A stretch of DNA of 64,000 nucleotides, from NCBI GenBank assembly GCA_021234535.1, contig SFZH01000008.1:2914001-2978000 (forward strand), given 5' to 3'. The notes under the pieces were generated by a model. It saw only the letters and a program-made list of their open reading frames with translations, was not told where the DNA came from and did no database searches. A program made the position numbers and the translations under genes. Of the stretch, positions 35,701 through 50,700 are shown piece by piece. Each line of letters opens with the position of its first letter. Within the stretch, counting starts at the first letter, position 1. Source of the DNA: Stichopus chloronotus (Eukaryota > Echinodermata > Holothuroidea > Aspidochirotida > Stichopodidae).

Positions 35701-38700
35701 ATGGCTGATGAAGACTACGTGGCCCCCGAGGAATCCGACTCCAGTTGGGGATCGGACGAATGGGACACTTTCTCCGAGGACAGTGACACCGACGACCAGG
35801 TCCACAGCTACGTGGACCCCAACGAAACATCTTCGAGGGGCATCGTGGAACATGGTGGCAGCAGCCATTCCAGGACCTTCGTTAGTGCATACGGCATCGA
35901 TAGGTCCCCGAGCAAGGAAGAACCGAAGGTAAGATTACAATCTTCTATTTTGTTTCAGTTTAAGTCTATATCGTTGCTGTCGTTAAATGCGGCATTCAAA
36001 ATGTTTTGGAGTAATTAACCGAGCTGCTATGGCTGTGATCATACGACCTTGGCTGCGATATAGCTGCAGATACTTAACATAAGAGCCGTTTTAGTCTTCA
36101 GAGTACAGTATGTGATAGTTTATTGGTCAAAAGATTCCCCTGTTAATGCCATTTAGCGGTTGAAAATGATTATACCTTTATTCACTACATTTACTTGAAA
36201 AACTCTTGTAATTCTAAAGCACATAATTTGTGGACAGTTTTGCAGAATTTCCAACTTTTGCAGAGATATTGACCGTTTACTTTGCCAAGTCCAAGGTTCC
36301 ACAAGGGAAATATGGCGTTTACCTTACAGAAAACAATCATATTTTTAAAGCCGATGTTTGGTAACATACAATAATAGATCATCCAAAATAAGAAAGAACA
36401 GTGGCCTTTTTTCAAGGAATAAGTTTCCCTTAGATAGAAATTCAGTTATTTGTTGCTTCAAAATAATTTGTTCACCCAAACTTTCCAAAATTCAAATGAT
36501 GCATCTTTCCTTACTCTTCACATACACAATTTTTTATGGAGCTGAAGCTTGTTCAAATGTTTATGGATGAGACTGAATGGTTTAGTAGTGGTCAAAGTTA
36601 CTTTTTTTGTATGCCATCTTGGTGTACTCTAAATGCCCTATTCCCCTTTAAGATTTGTTAAATATGTTCTGAATTCAAAATGCACATTTTTTTTTAAAGC
36701 TGCAGTAATAGCTACAGTCAGTCACACAGTTAGTCACATCACACAAGATCTTGTAAGATGTAAATCACAGACCAACACTGATGCACTTCCAGTTATTTTA
36801 TTTCCTTTGTATTTATTGTGACTGCTCCTAAAGTTGTGAAAGAACGGTCTCACAGAATCAGTGCTGTTATCAGTGACTTAAGTTTGTATGCTAGACTGCA
36901 AGTGAAAAGGAAAAAGATGGAATAGGGAGAGAGAGAAATTGACACATAGAAAATTCATTTAGGAGCAGACACCATCTCATGCAAAGGTATGACAGTTTTT
37001 CAGTTAATTAGTTTTTAAAGGTTTCCCTTTGAAAAGATTATGAGATTATTGACATTACTAGGGACGGCAAGGCAAACAATTGCTTCTCTCCATTATCGGC
37101 TGAGGTATTCCCCATGTCCAAAAGCCTTGCCCTGGGTAAAATATTCGAACAGAATCCCGGCAGTTCAAGGGATGGCACAGTTTCACGGAAAGTGCAAGAA
37201 GATGTTTGAAACTTTGCTGCAAGGGGAGGGAAAAAATAAAATAAAGTTGATTGACACAGAAGATGACGATTTTCCCTTTTTTTCCTGTCTGTAACTTCAA
37301 GTGAATAGAGAGAGAGTTACATCTCTAGAATTGTCGTCTTGATGTGTATTTGAGATAATAAAGTTGTGAATTCATCAGGAAATGAAGTCGGTGTTATTGC
37401 AATGGAGCAAAGCAGTAGATATTATCTACTACCAGAAGGGAAAAGAAAAATAGAAGTGTGCTTGCATGGTAGATTATTGTAGGGTGGGGATGGTGAGTTG
37501 GGATGGTGCCGTGGGGGGTCGAAGGGTGGGATGGGAATGTTAGGGAGTGTAGGAATTAGAGTGAACCTTTGCACCTCACAGACATTTACTTGGCACTCTT
37601 GATTCTGCTGTGTACAGATATTCTTAGCATGTTCAATGCATTTACTAAGAGATGGTTTTCCTGTTGATAGTATTTCAATCCTGCCTTTCGTCAGACCATG
37701 ATCCCTTAAACTATTTTTGCTATCTGTCCCTAGTAGACCCTGTGTCACATCCAACTTGGAAACTGGTGCTTTTGAACAGCATGATGCAAACTCCACTAAG
37801 TAATTTAAATTAGTTTATACCCGAGTAGAACGCTTTTATGGCATTTTTAGATAGGAGTGGATAGTACACAGAACAGTTCATGGTGAAGGTTTGGTAAATG
37901 TAGCCTATGCCTTCCCTGTTTTTGTGTTGTCTCATTTACACTTTGTCTCCCAGTCGACACCAAATGTCAAGCCTCAACTATTGCACATGTCAGTCCTCTC
38001 TTTGCAAAGACTGTGATTTTCTGTCACATTCATACAGCATTTAATTCTGGAGGCAAGAACCTTAAAACAGTCTACACAGACGGTGAAAAATTGTGGGGAA
38101 AAATTGCCGTAAGTTCTATTCCTTTACCTGTCCTATTACAAATGGACTGCCATACAGCCATACAGCTTCAGCTTCAGGTAGTACTGTTAATCAGCCAACC
38201 TGTTGTTGTCACTGTCCTCAATGCTTTGGTTACAACCTGTCCCTTTTAGAGAACACTCTCGTCGTCGCATTTTGCTGTATTTTGCGCATCGTCTCGTGCG
38301 ACATCGTTGACCTCTGAATTGGATCGTACGTGACGGATAACCTTTCATCTCTATTGTACATTTACCAAACGTGTGAATAGACAAGGACTTATTCTTCCTA
38401 ATAGATGCTGCGGATGCGTCAAAGTGTACCTGCTGGGGGCATTTCGTAGGTGCTTTCTAATTAATTGTGATGCGTCGTGAGGAAGTTTCCGTCAGGCACT
38501 GTGGCTATAGCAGTCCTCAAGCAAGTGCAAATTTCCTCTTTGGTCAAAGGAAATGTGTTTTTCCCAAAGTCAGTGTCAAGAAACTGGTGGGCGTTGTAAG
38601 CATGGATTCCAGACTTATCCGGATTATCTGAAATCATTGTCGAAAGCCTGGCATTTATCAGAGACTCAAGAATTCATTTATTAAAAACTCACTTCTGAAA

Positions 38701-41700
38701 AGAAGGAGGTGAGAACATCTTGCTGTTTGTAGAAAAAGATGGATTGATTCTTAAGATTGTTCGTCTGGTAGATGACATTTCTTAACAAACAATTAGCAGT
38801 TTTGATTGGAATGGAACTGTTTGGAACTGAAAGGCACATTGTATTTGTGATAAAGAAACACATGAACTCTGAATACGGCAGAATAAATTTATCATTAGAA
38901 GAAACATGAAAATGAGACCAGCACTAATTAACAAACAGTTTCTGGCTTAATGTTAATTCATTTGGACAGTTTATAAAATACAAACAATTTTCTTTTTTTT
39001 TAGTGTCAAAAGATTTCTGCCAAACAGTCTTTGCTATCACCCATATTTACTGCACTGTGTAATATTGAGTTGCATTCTCATAATTCACTTGGAAAATAAA
39101 GACAAGAACGTAATAAAATTACTGAAGGAGTAAGGTTAAATTACTGTTCATTCAAAGCAGAAGTTTAAACTAATGTAAGAGTACTCTGTGTTTAGTATGT
39201 CAGCTCTACTGCAAATTTTGGGACCTGCATAGCTATGCACATCAGCTGCTCTATGAGCAAAAGGCAAAGGAGGCTGATTTAGAGCATAGAGTATGGTGGT
39301 GTTAGAACTTTATTTGGGAGCTTGTTACAGAGGGCTGTGCAATGCATTAGAGTAAGCAAGGGATTAGCCACTGGTGAATACCCACACTAGTACATTGTGC
39401 AGAATTAGTTGTTGGAATTAGAGCATAAAGTGATGAGAGGTGCACTCTTTACTACCCTGACATCATGACAACGTTAAACTCCTGTTTAGTTTGTTGTAAT
39501 CATTAAATCACATCCAACAGAAAGCCGGCTGTCAGTGCAATCAATAGAGGTGAATGGTGAATGTTGGAATAATTCCTACCCACTGAAGTGATATATATTT
39601 GGTTCAAGGATATCACAATTTCATCTGGGATAGTCATTTCGCCTAATCCTTTGCTCTATGCATTTACCTGCAAAGTCAGAACCCCCCAAAAAAGAAGTTT
39701 GCCCTTCACCAGAAGCTACAGCCTCCCAAAATATTCTATGCACAGTAAAGGTTGAACTCCTCGATTGCCACGTGAGGAAAAGGGAAGGAAGCAATCGGTG
39801 GGCCCCGGAAAAAGGTGGAAAATGTTGAAATGTATGGAAAAGTTGCCAAGTGGGACTCTCAAAGGAATACATGTGTCTGCTTTCCAGGTTACGGCTGTTG
39901 CATGAAACTGAACTTGAATTTGTCATTCTCAAGTTATTCCATGTTAACGGTTTAATTACAGTATAGTCCCCCTCATCTTGGTCGTTATCCATCACAATGA
40001 GCTATGCATATTTGCAAAACTTATTGGCATTTAAACAAGGTGATTAACGATCAGGAAATCATTGCAATTCAAATGGCACTTTTTTTTTTCTTTGTTAGCA
40101 ATGTTACGTCAATTTTTCCTTTTCTTCTCAATTTTGGTTTTCATCCATCTTTCGGTGGCTCAGTCTTATATGGAATGGGTAAGAATACTGACATTTGCAT
40201 GTGTTTCTATTGTAGAAGTATATCCCAAAAAGCATGATGACAATATGGTACACATAAACCACCCTGTACCCCCCTCCTTTCTGTCCTGCAACAATCCACT
40301 GTTTCATTATTGTCTCTGTTTGCATTATAGTTTGTTGCCATGTATTCTTTTGATTCCCTGTGTCCTTACTGGAAATCTGTTTCCTCACAGTACACTGCGA
40401 GTTTCCCTCACAGTTCAATATGCATCATATTTACCCTAATAAATGTCTCTTCTCCTGTAAATTACCCCCCTAGCTTTGTTGTCACATTTTGTGTAGTGAA
40501 ATTGTGAATTCATGAGCGAACAGAATGAAATGAAAATGAAATAGTCCTATGTCATTTCTGCAAAATCTCATCAGATCCCATGCCTTGCCCCCCAAAAAAT
40601 TATCCAGCAAAAGTTTGCTGATGTGCCATGAATCTACTGCTTAATTGCCTTGTCGGGAGGGGTAGTTCAGTTACGTGGGGATGAGCATTCTTTGAGTTTG
40701 CCAGAATATGGGATCGTCTGACATGAAGTTCTAAAATCAACACCAAAAAAATTGGACTGAATTGAACTCCCCCTTCAGAAAAAGTTCATGCTCCCGGGGT
40801 GCTTATTTGAGTAAATACCATATTTAGGTAAGCCACTGTTCAACTGCATTTGCTTGACTTTCATCTTGTTTTTGTCCGCTACCGATCAATCAATCTCTGT
40901 CCCTCAGATTGGTTTAGTCGATCAAAAGCATTAAGCCCTAATTGTGTTTACTTTAGCCCTTTTTTGTGTCCAAATAATCGATAGTTTGAAGGAGTTTAGG
41001 TAATACCTCAAATGAGTTTTCTCAACGTTGTACTGGTGACTGTGAATGTGTAAGGATGCAATGCTAAACCATAAACTTAAAAAAAATAGGACTTTGTTCT
41101 ACAAATTTGGTTGGGATCAACATGAAAGTGTCTCTGGAGATATGAATTTGGATAACATAGCGAAAAGTATGTCAGATTTGGATGTATGCAGTGACCCTTA
41201 TTGTCAAAGTTATACCCTCATAGTCTGTGTTCAAAGTAAAATGTTATGCTAGTCACAGGACACCAAACCATACACAAAAACAAAGTTATGTACAAATATC
41301 AATCCAATAACGTTACCATAATTTGATGTCAGTTTGTTTTCATAATTCACAGCGCGTACTCCCTCACCTCATATAACCTATGCATTACCGTATTGACCAT
41401 GGTCTAGCATCTGGCAAGGATGAGGAATCCTAGTATATCGATCAAAAAGGTTGAAAACTTGACGATGGCAATAGAATTTCGCAGATGCAAACGCAGTGCA
41501 AAAACTTCACTGGTAGACCAAAAGGCTGGCAATTACAGAAGGGCGGTGACCAGATACACACACACACACACACACAAATTGCCAGATGCTAGACCATGGT
41601 CAATATGGTAATGCATAGGTTATATGAGGTGAGTACGTCGCTAGCGAATTCCCAAACCAGTAAGTTTTGGGGATTACATTGAAAAGTATATGCCTACTTT

Positions 41701-44700
41701 CGCCTAGGGTGCACGGTTGTTGAGGTAACACAAATGATAAATGTTACATCAGTTGTGAAGACACCAAAAGTTGGACAAAACAGCATCTTCATAACTAACA
41801 AAGTTGGCACTCACATGGTCAGTAGTGCTGCACAATGTGAAGGTCTATTATTTGCAAACATTAATGTATCATTGCAACTTATACTTCAAATAAAATTAGG
41901 AGTTTAATACTAATTGCTTCCTACTGAATCCAGAGTTGGTATGTAAATTAACTTTTGGTGTCTTCAATGTCCCTTTCACTAACATAACATTTTGGATCAA
42001 TTATAACAGCAAACAACATGTCATCTCACAAACATGTTGCTTTGCATGTTGACATAATGCTCAAGCAAATTTAGCGACAAATTATAGCATTCAAAATACA
42101 GAATCACATTCATGGTTTTGATTTAGACCCCAAAGTCACACTTTCGTGTCCCAATATTGTATCCTAACATTTGGACTGCTGTTGCTATAGTAACACAAGT
42201 CTTTACCAAAATGGCTGTTGTTGAAACTGTAATATAAACATGTTTGCCATACTGGGAGAAAATAATAAAAGATGCTTTAAAAAATAATAATAATATTCAT
42301 GGAAAATTTTTACCAAAAATTAAGATGTTTTTTGAACATTTTATGGTATTGAGCAGAGCTCAATTTTTGGGGAACAACATGGATGAGCCGCTGTTATTTT
42401 TTTTTAATTTGCAATTTAATAACTGTGAGTATTGTTGATAAATCCAAAACTGCACTTCTCCAGCTCTCCACTATTTTGTCAGCTTTTCAAAATCATTTTA
42501 AGAGAACAATTAAGAGTTGTATGGTCCTCATCACAACTCATGTTTTACAAAAGCAGCATTACATATTTCACACACACAGTAGATCAGAAGTAAATGTTAT
42601 AAGAACAAATTTATGTTTGAAGCCAATGGGTAACATCAAGTATTTCTGCGTGAATGATTCGTTAAATTAGTGTTTTACCTTCCCCTACATGTCCCGCATC
42701 TATTTTCCTTCTTTCCCCAGTTTTAGTGCCCTTTCTTTCTCTTTTCTACCCTTTTCTACATGTCCCTTCTGCCCTCCGTGAACTTTTGTAAATTTAGTCA
42801 CACCTTCTCAACAAATGGGAAGATTTTGTCAACCAGCAAATGACAAAATATGATTTGTACATACTCTATCTGGGAATATTGCTCCATCTTGGCATTTTTG
42901 CAAATTGTGTTTTTTTTTTCTTGTAATTTGTTTGTCTGGATAATAAATTTTACACTACAAAATGATGATCATGTGTTTGTGTAAAATTGACCTACTAGGC
43001 ATTAAACTTGACCTTTGTTAATACTATGACATCATGCAGTAACCATTATCTACATTTTTGTGATCTCAATATACATGTATGGATACTGTGCAAGTTAGGT
43101 GACTGTAATTTGAGATTCAAGACTTGTGTAGACTGTGCACAGGATTCTTGCATGAAGGGATGCAAAAAAAAAAATCAAGGGTACTACCTTTTGATGGAAG
43201 TTTTGAACAGATGGTAAGTTAACTACCTGTTTGATGACATTTTGTAGCAATAATATCTGTTATGTCAGAGTGTGGTCTCTGAGCTTTTTTCGAAAGGTCA
43301 GAGGTCATCCAGTTCTAGCATTAACCATTAAAACACAATATTGCTGGTTTTGAAGTGAACTGTATGTAACTACTGAATGATTACCATTATCAAAGAATTG
43401 AAATGTCATCAGATTTACTCTTGACATGATCCGCATTCACATTGCGTACATGCAGAGTCAAAATTCAATCGAGGGAGATTCAGTTCATAGTGACACGGTG
43501 CTGGAACTTTATTCAGGAGTGCCCATCACTAGGTTAAACAATGCATTAGTGTGAGCAAGAGGTACATATGGACATGGATACCCATAGCAGTGAGTTGTGG
43601 CAAAACAGAGATTTCTGTGCAGTCTGAAAGCCTACCCATATGCCGTTTTCAGTGTTAGATTTACTTCTGTGGCAAACCCATAATGGATATCATTGTTTGT
43701 TTGTGCCCCTTTACAGTACTGTTTCCACTCAAGTATATTTACTGCCATGTTGTAGTATTCAAATTAACAATAAGTAAAAAATAGTCTTGTTTGCAGAAGT
43801 TGTAAAGGGGAAGAAAGATTGTTTCCATTGCATTGTTCTGCAAGATGAGAGAAAAATGTTTCCAGAAGTAAGTTATTTAAAATAAAACAAAAAGCCGTGT
43901 CTTGATTGGTATTCATAATAAAGGGTGATGCAGATGACTTTTGCAACAAGATGTTAGATGACCAAATAAATATACTGCATTCTGAAATTACCTGTCTTTA
44001 CACAACTAATAGGCATCCCACTTCTGTGCCAGGAATTAATTTTAACCTTTAATGCTTTTGGTCATTAAATTTGTCTTCCTTAAATGTAGGTAGCAAGTTT
44101 CCCAGTAAAGGCAGATATTCCTTGCAGGACTATCTAAAAACAAGTGCAAAACAATACTGCAAGGACAATATGAATAAGAAACTTTCTAGCCAGAAGAAAA
44201 AAAGTTTTAGGGTATCTGCATGATTTTCGTGTACCAGAAAAATGCTACTATTCTGCTTGAAATTGAAATAGTTACTTGTGTCACTGAAGAGTATGGCAGG
44301 TATTAATGAAAGGTTATCTCACAGAAAATAAGTGACATTGTAGCAGAGAAGCAAACAGTTCATTGCTTATAGACATTCATTTGGGATAGATTTAGGTCAG
44401 TTTTCCTAATAAGGAGGTAACTTAAGTCTGCCTAAAAGTAGGCTGAGAGTCTCACAAGGAACTCCTTCAGTGAATGTGCAGATCGATCCTCGTTCGTTCG
44501 ACGGACGGAAAGAGGACTGTGAGAATCAGTCGGAAAGAGAACTGTGAGAATCACTCCACGATGTCATGTAAATGTTACTCTTGAGAGGGAATCATCTGAG
44601 GAGTTTCTGAATGACTACTGTTGGTCATATAGTCATCAAGTTAAGAACCGAGAGTATATATTGCCAAGAAAAAGATATCATTTGATGTCTACCTGCCTGC

Positions 44701-47700
44701 CCAAAGAAGACTGTCTCATTAAGGCAGCAGCCTACACAGGTGGATAGATGGGGTGGTAGATTGTATCCCATGCAGTTCATATATGACATGAATTGTAATC
44801 TTCACAGAATACAGTTTGTTACTCAATAGAGTAATTGCAGACGTCTTTTGGAACAGAACATCTGGTTGTGCAAAAGACCTTTCAAAGAGACATATTACTT
44901 CACTCCTGACTCACCTGTTGCATCACAACAAATGCACTCCCATCTGCTGTGTCAAGGTCACTGGTATCCTTTGACAGCTTGGGGTTCCACCAGTCTGATA
45001 CTAGACTCGCGCCTCCTCGCCATTCTGTCATGTGGATGTGCTCTTTGGGTGAAGTGGATGTTCAGGAAATTTTCTATCCATGTCAAATTAGACATGTGCA
45101 TGCATCTTTTCAAATCCAATTGTTGTTGGATGATGAGGTGAAGGGACATGCATGTAAAACCCCACCATGCCTCCCAAAAATATATTCACGTCATGCATCT
45201 CAAAAGTATATTCACCTTGTGCCTCTCAAATGATGTCTCACTCTCAAGTGGTTTTGTCTCAATTCTAGCTTTCAGTCCAATACACAATCATGTATATCCG
45301 TCCAATATTTACTGTTATTCTTAGTTGTCTGCATCGAAGTACACTGATATTATTCTTCCAGCAAATGTCTCACAGATGTGACTATTTATGTTGGGCTTCA
45401 AGTATCAAATTACAAATTTATGACTTCACACAATTTTAAAGGAAGGAGATTGATAGATATGTTGTTCCCCTCATGTTTCCATAAATAAAAGTAAGAAATT
45501 TGGTCAACTCTCAATATTATTTCATATTCAATTTTGGAGGCCCATGGTAAACAGTGTTATTAACTTCATTCCTCACTTACTGTTGGTAAAGTTGTTACTG
45601 CTCATTAGATGCTTGTAACTATTTTATGTTCTCATGAGACTATTAAACCTGTCTACACACTATTTTGCACACAAGCTGTCTCAAACACTGTACCTTAGGC
45701 ACATGATTACTCTAAGTATTTTTTCCCACCCTATCAGGTTTATGTTCCACTCCCCTCCCTCCCAAAAAATGTACCAAATTCAGATTAACATATATATTCT
45801 TAGTAGTAAAACCAAATTCAGTCTAAGCCTCAATGCATTGTATTTATTTAACCTTGCATAGTTCTTCCTGAAATGATTCAGTAACTTTTCAATTGTCCTC
45901 TTGCAGGTCAAGATGCTGAAGGATCGTGGAAGTGGTCTTGACAAGGTCAGAAGCTTCCTCTTTGGCCGGCACATGCAGGACAGAAACGGTGATAACGATG
46001 ACAACGATGAAGGTATGCATGTTGCCATCTCGAAAGGGGACTTAATAACTTGACACATATCTTGGATTCAAGCCGATTGACAAGAATGGTTTAGGTTGGG
46101 TCCTTCTCGGACAGTCTGATATGGAGTACATGGTGAAGTCAGATGGCGACTCATTAGGGTTATGCATTGACTTGCCTCAGTACCATATGAAGTAAGATGG
46201 CGCATTGGGAAATGCCATTTAGCAAATGGTCTAGTGTACCATCTATCAAAGAAAATGAGGGGTTACATGAATGTCATGGAACATGAATGTGATGCATAAA
46301 TTGTACCACACTTTGCCTTTATCTGCCATATTGTCTCAGTCTCGCTGCTTTAGACTTACAGAAATTTGTAGTTCTTATGTGGGATGAAGGAAACAATCAT
46401 CATTTGCTTGACATCATGGGTATAAAAGAATTTAAATGAGTGACATGCAATCAGCAGGTATCAGTTGAAAAAAAAAAACAAACAAAAAACAAAAAAGGAG
46501 AGAAAAAACTTGACCAGCAATTGGTGTACATAAGAAAATAATGTCACTGATGGTTAATGATTGATGCAAAGGAATTTTGTAGCGTATGTGCTAGTTTTAT
46601 GAAGTTTATTGATTCCGTCCTTGTAAACATGATATCTTTAAGCACATTTTATGCAAATTTTATAGCATATTGATAGTAGAGTCTGATGGAAGGTAAACAA
46701 GTATTACCTGTGCTCCTTCTTAAGAAGAGAATACAGGTAAAGTGAAGTTGCTCTATGAAATCATTTTGAGCGACCCTGGAAATTTTAAAATATGCCATGG
46801 AGGCTGCTGTGTCTAAACGCACTGATAACAATTCACCATACTACAGCCTTGAGAGTATTTTAATCTCTATTTTTACATAATTTTTCCCCTACTGGATAGC
46901 ACTCTGCCTTGACCTTTGAGAGCTTTTGCCTAGCAGAATCATCTGGCAAGTCTGGCAAGATTTTCACTCGGCGATTTTACAACCATTTAGTGGAAAGAAA
47001 TTACTGTTATGCATTTACTGGTGACATGAAGACAGAAACACTGTTTGTTCTGATGAAAGGCAAAAGTATGAATTCATTAATAATTCCCCAAGCAAATTTG
47101 TCATCAGTGGAAATAAGAGTGTTGCAAACATAAGAACGGGGAAACTATAGGTTTGGAAAATGTATCTCGTAAGTCTTGCATGTCAAGAAATATCTCTCAC
47201 CAATTTCTACAGAAATCCAACAGATTTTCCTTATTTCCTACCTGCAGTTCAGAAACTTCATCAAAGCCCCATATATGATTGGTATTTAAGTGAGCATTCC
47301 TGTATGCGACGATTTTTTTATGGCATCATAAGATTTCACATGTACCAATTGTGTACCCTTTGATGTTTGACATGGATGAAATTTACAGTCAAAAGTTGCT
47401 AGCTTTTCTTTTTCTACCACTACTAATCAAATCCTTTAGTGAGCCTTTTGCAGCTGTTATGGTGATCTTACACAACTTCAGAGAAGTACATGCCACTGTT
47501 TGGAACTGTGCACCTCATCTCTCATATCCCACAATCCACAATAAAGGCCAGGCTGCTTTTTTTGAGCTTATTTGCAGTGATATACATGGGAATCTCAAAA
47601 ACCTTGATCTTTTAAAATGACAGTCAGAATCTGTATTGATTGTTCTCCAATTGTCACATGAAGATACCGGTAATAACCATCTTCAATACATCTCTTAACC

Positions 47701-50700
47701 CCCCTCTTCCCCATTTACCACCCCCTCCCACCCTCACACTCAATTGCCTCCATTAATTCCTACCATTAATTGGCATCCATATCTATTCTCTACTTCTCAG
47801 AAGAACTAAACCCAGCTGTTAACAGATATTCTCTCCTCCCGCACTTACATTTTTCCTGCGGAAATAAGTAAATCCTATTCTGAAACCATAAAATTGATGA
47901 ATAGATGTATTTATCTGATAGAAAAAAAACTCATTCCTTGAGTTTAAACATTTGCTATTCCATCATCTTTAAATAGCTGCTTTTCCGACAGCCATGTCAT
48001 CGTCGTCGTCATCGTCGCTGCTGCCAACGTTACTTTCAGTAGCACTCCACTGTAAGGAGATCGCATTTTAGTCCCTGAATACAGTCTCATCGGGTAGTCA
48101 GAGTCGCTATGCGTTCATGCGATGATGTGAACTTCTTCCAGCTTGGAGATCTCACTAGCTTAGTGGCTGATGGTATTTTTCTTGCCAACTTTGCACCACT
48201 GTATTACGGACTCCCGTCTCTGACTTCCTTTGAATTGTACCAAATTAGCTTTCATGTGAAAGAACTGGTTTGAAATAAGTTCACCAGAGCTCTACTTTAC
48301 TAGTGACCTTGTCTCAGAATACATTTAACCAGCAACAAACATTGGCTGTTGTGGATAAGCTTTCACTGTATTCAAACAAAGGACAACAGGTATAATCAGG
48401 TGCCTAATAATCGTACACTTTACATAGTATATAAGTTGACATAGACCCAATATTTCTATGCCTGAGAAGTCTGATCGCGCTGTATAAGTGCTTGTCTCAC
48501 CTCAAAGCTTTCTCTTCAATTATTTATAATATTTCCACAAATATTTTCACTTCAACTTTCAGTATTTCACGATTATATTTGACATTTCACAATTATATTT
48601 GATTTTTACGATGCTACTGTTTCTTTCTGATGTTTTGATTCTTCTCCAATGCAATAATCAAACCGAGTAGCAATCAGTTACTACCGGTTTTGGTTACATA
48701 ACCGGTTTACCATGAAAGCTTGGTTGTGGATCCAATCGCCGCTGTTGGTGGACCGTACATACAGTATCGATGACGTTTTAGGTATCTGGCAACTATTTTA
48801 AATACTTATGTGACTAGAGTGAAATCAACATTTGGGTGTGTCCCGTGGGACAATCCTCTGCTTCATCAGCTGCGCTGACGGTGACATTTTCTCACTGAGG
48901 GTACCCTTACTTCTCTTTCCTGGTTTTAGGTCTAGTCTGCAGGTCTTCACCATGAGATCATTTCTCTTTTTGTGGACTTGAATGATGACAGCTGTGATTT
49001 GGTTGTGGGGTTTTCAGTCAGCAGTTTAGACAAATTACATCTCCTGTGAACTGCATGTACAGTAGTATTACTGGAGCATATCTTTGCTTCCTACCAAGGT
49101 TGGATGTGACCCAGACAACATTTCCTGGTTCGAGAATATTCAGCGTTGATGACTAACACTATTGTATACCTTAGCTTCCCATTGTCACTCTCATCATTAC
49201 AAAACAAGAATACTAAGGTAAAACAAAAAGCAGAACAAAACCAAATTTTCAAAAAACAGTTAAGGCAGCTGGTTGTGTTATGACCAAAGAGATAAAATAA
49301 ATCTATCGAAAGCAGCAAAAGGAAGATAATTTAACTGTCAGTCACTTGTGAATCACGTTGTATCTGTTGCATATTGACCGCAATTACACGTCTCTCTGTA
49401 GCTTGGAAAAATTTCTGCTGATGTGTGGCACCTGGCATGATGATGATAGTAGAATTACCTCAGGCTCATCCTGTTTAATTTGTACTGCTACCCACATCTG
49501 TTGTATTATAAAACATCTTGAGACTGAGAGATCTCTCTATTCATCAATAATAGGTAACATCGATAAACAAGACAAAGTATCGTTCATCGATTAATAAATA
49601 GGGGAACGTTTTAAAGTGATGAATCATCGGTTTCAAAGAAATCTTTCCCAGTCCAGCCTGCCGCCTTTTTCGGCCGAATTTAAGCGACACGTATGCCTTT
49701 GAAAGTCAGTATCTGCAATTATCGTAGAGAATTATGAAAAAAAATGTAGTAAATATGATGTCAGTATTGTATTGAAGATGTTTCTGTGGGATTGATTCAT
49801 GGCAGCTGATAATCCTTCCTGATTCACGATGGAGAAAGGTTTGACGGCTTTAGCATTCTGACATTTTTGTAGACATGTTTTTGAGTGGGCGTAAATGCGG
49901 TTATCGTAAAAACATGCATTGTGTTGCTTAGTTGTATTCAAAATGTGTGACATGAAGTTCATCCTCAATACCCCTTTCACAAATGAAAAATAATCAGCGA
50001 CGACCACAATGCAAGGCATTTTTCCCATAAAAACGGCGTCCACTTTGTCCACAAAAACATTGGCATTGTAATACATTTTACAGTAAGTAACATTCTAGAC
50101 AGCCTCATGCATAATTCATTATTATCAAACGGATGATGTTAATGAGGTTACTCAATGCTTGCTCTTGTCAGTGTAGAACTTCTACATCACAAGCGTGGTT
50201 GGCCTATTAAAAAATTGTGATCGTTTCTTAATTTCCAAATTTTTACTTGAACACTCAGAGCAGACTGACAGTTGCTAACATGCTGTTTGCTATTATTATG
50301 AATTTAACTAGAGCGTCTTTTACATTATCTTGCCTATTCCCTTGAGAATGGATAAAATGTTCTGAACAGGTGATGCAACCTGGATTCTCCTTAAAATGCA
50401 ACTGGAGAGCAGAAGAAACTGCTCTCCACTGGAGAGCAGTTTCTGGTCCTTCATTAATGCTTTTTCAATACAGAATTGTCCAGCAAATTTAGTAGCCCCC
50501 TTCTCCAATAATCACAAGAAATAACTTTGATAGATTGCATTCAATAATAAGGTACAAATAGTGTTTGTTGAAGCAGTAAGAAGACAAATATATGAATTTA
50601 TTAGTAATTCCCCAAGTAAATGATCATTTGTGTAAAGAAGATTGTGATATAAATATAAGGAAGGTGATACTACTTTTGTAGGAGAGGGAAAATTTGAATG

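Larger units (their letters stand above)
35929..45906 (+). other. Intron 3 of ARHGEF10-like gene
   Basis: About 10-kb intron. It contains the second copy of the 345-bp MITE (36304-36651), diverged copies of a dispersed repeat near 39300-39420 and 43500-43620, the complete foldback element (41344-41650), and a 25-bp tandem duplication near 44508-44556. ORFs here are short and unremarkable. Confidence 0.75.

Noticed and set aside
47998..48060. Alternative first exon starting with a serine run (ATG TCA TCG TCG) and donor at GTAAGG
   Set aside because: Splicing this donor to exon 5 would create a TAG at the junction; the serine run is a TCG microrepeat.
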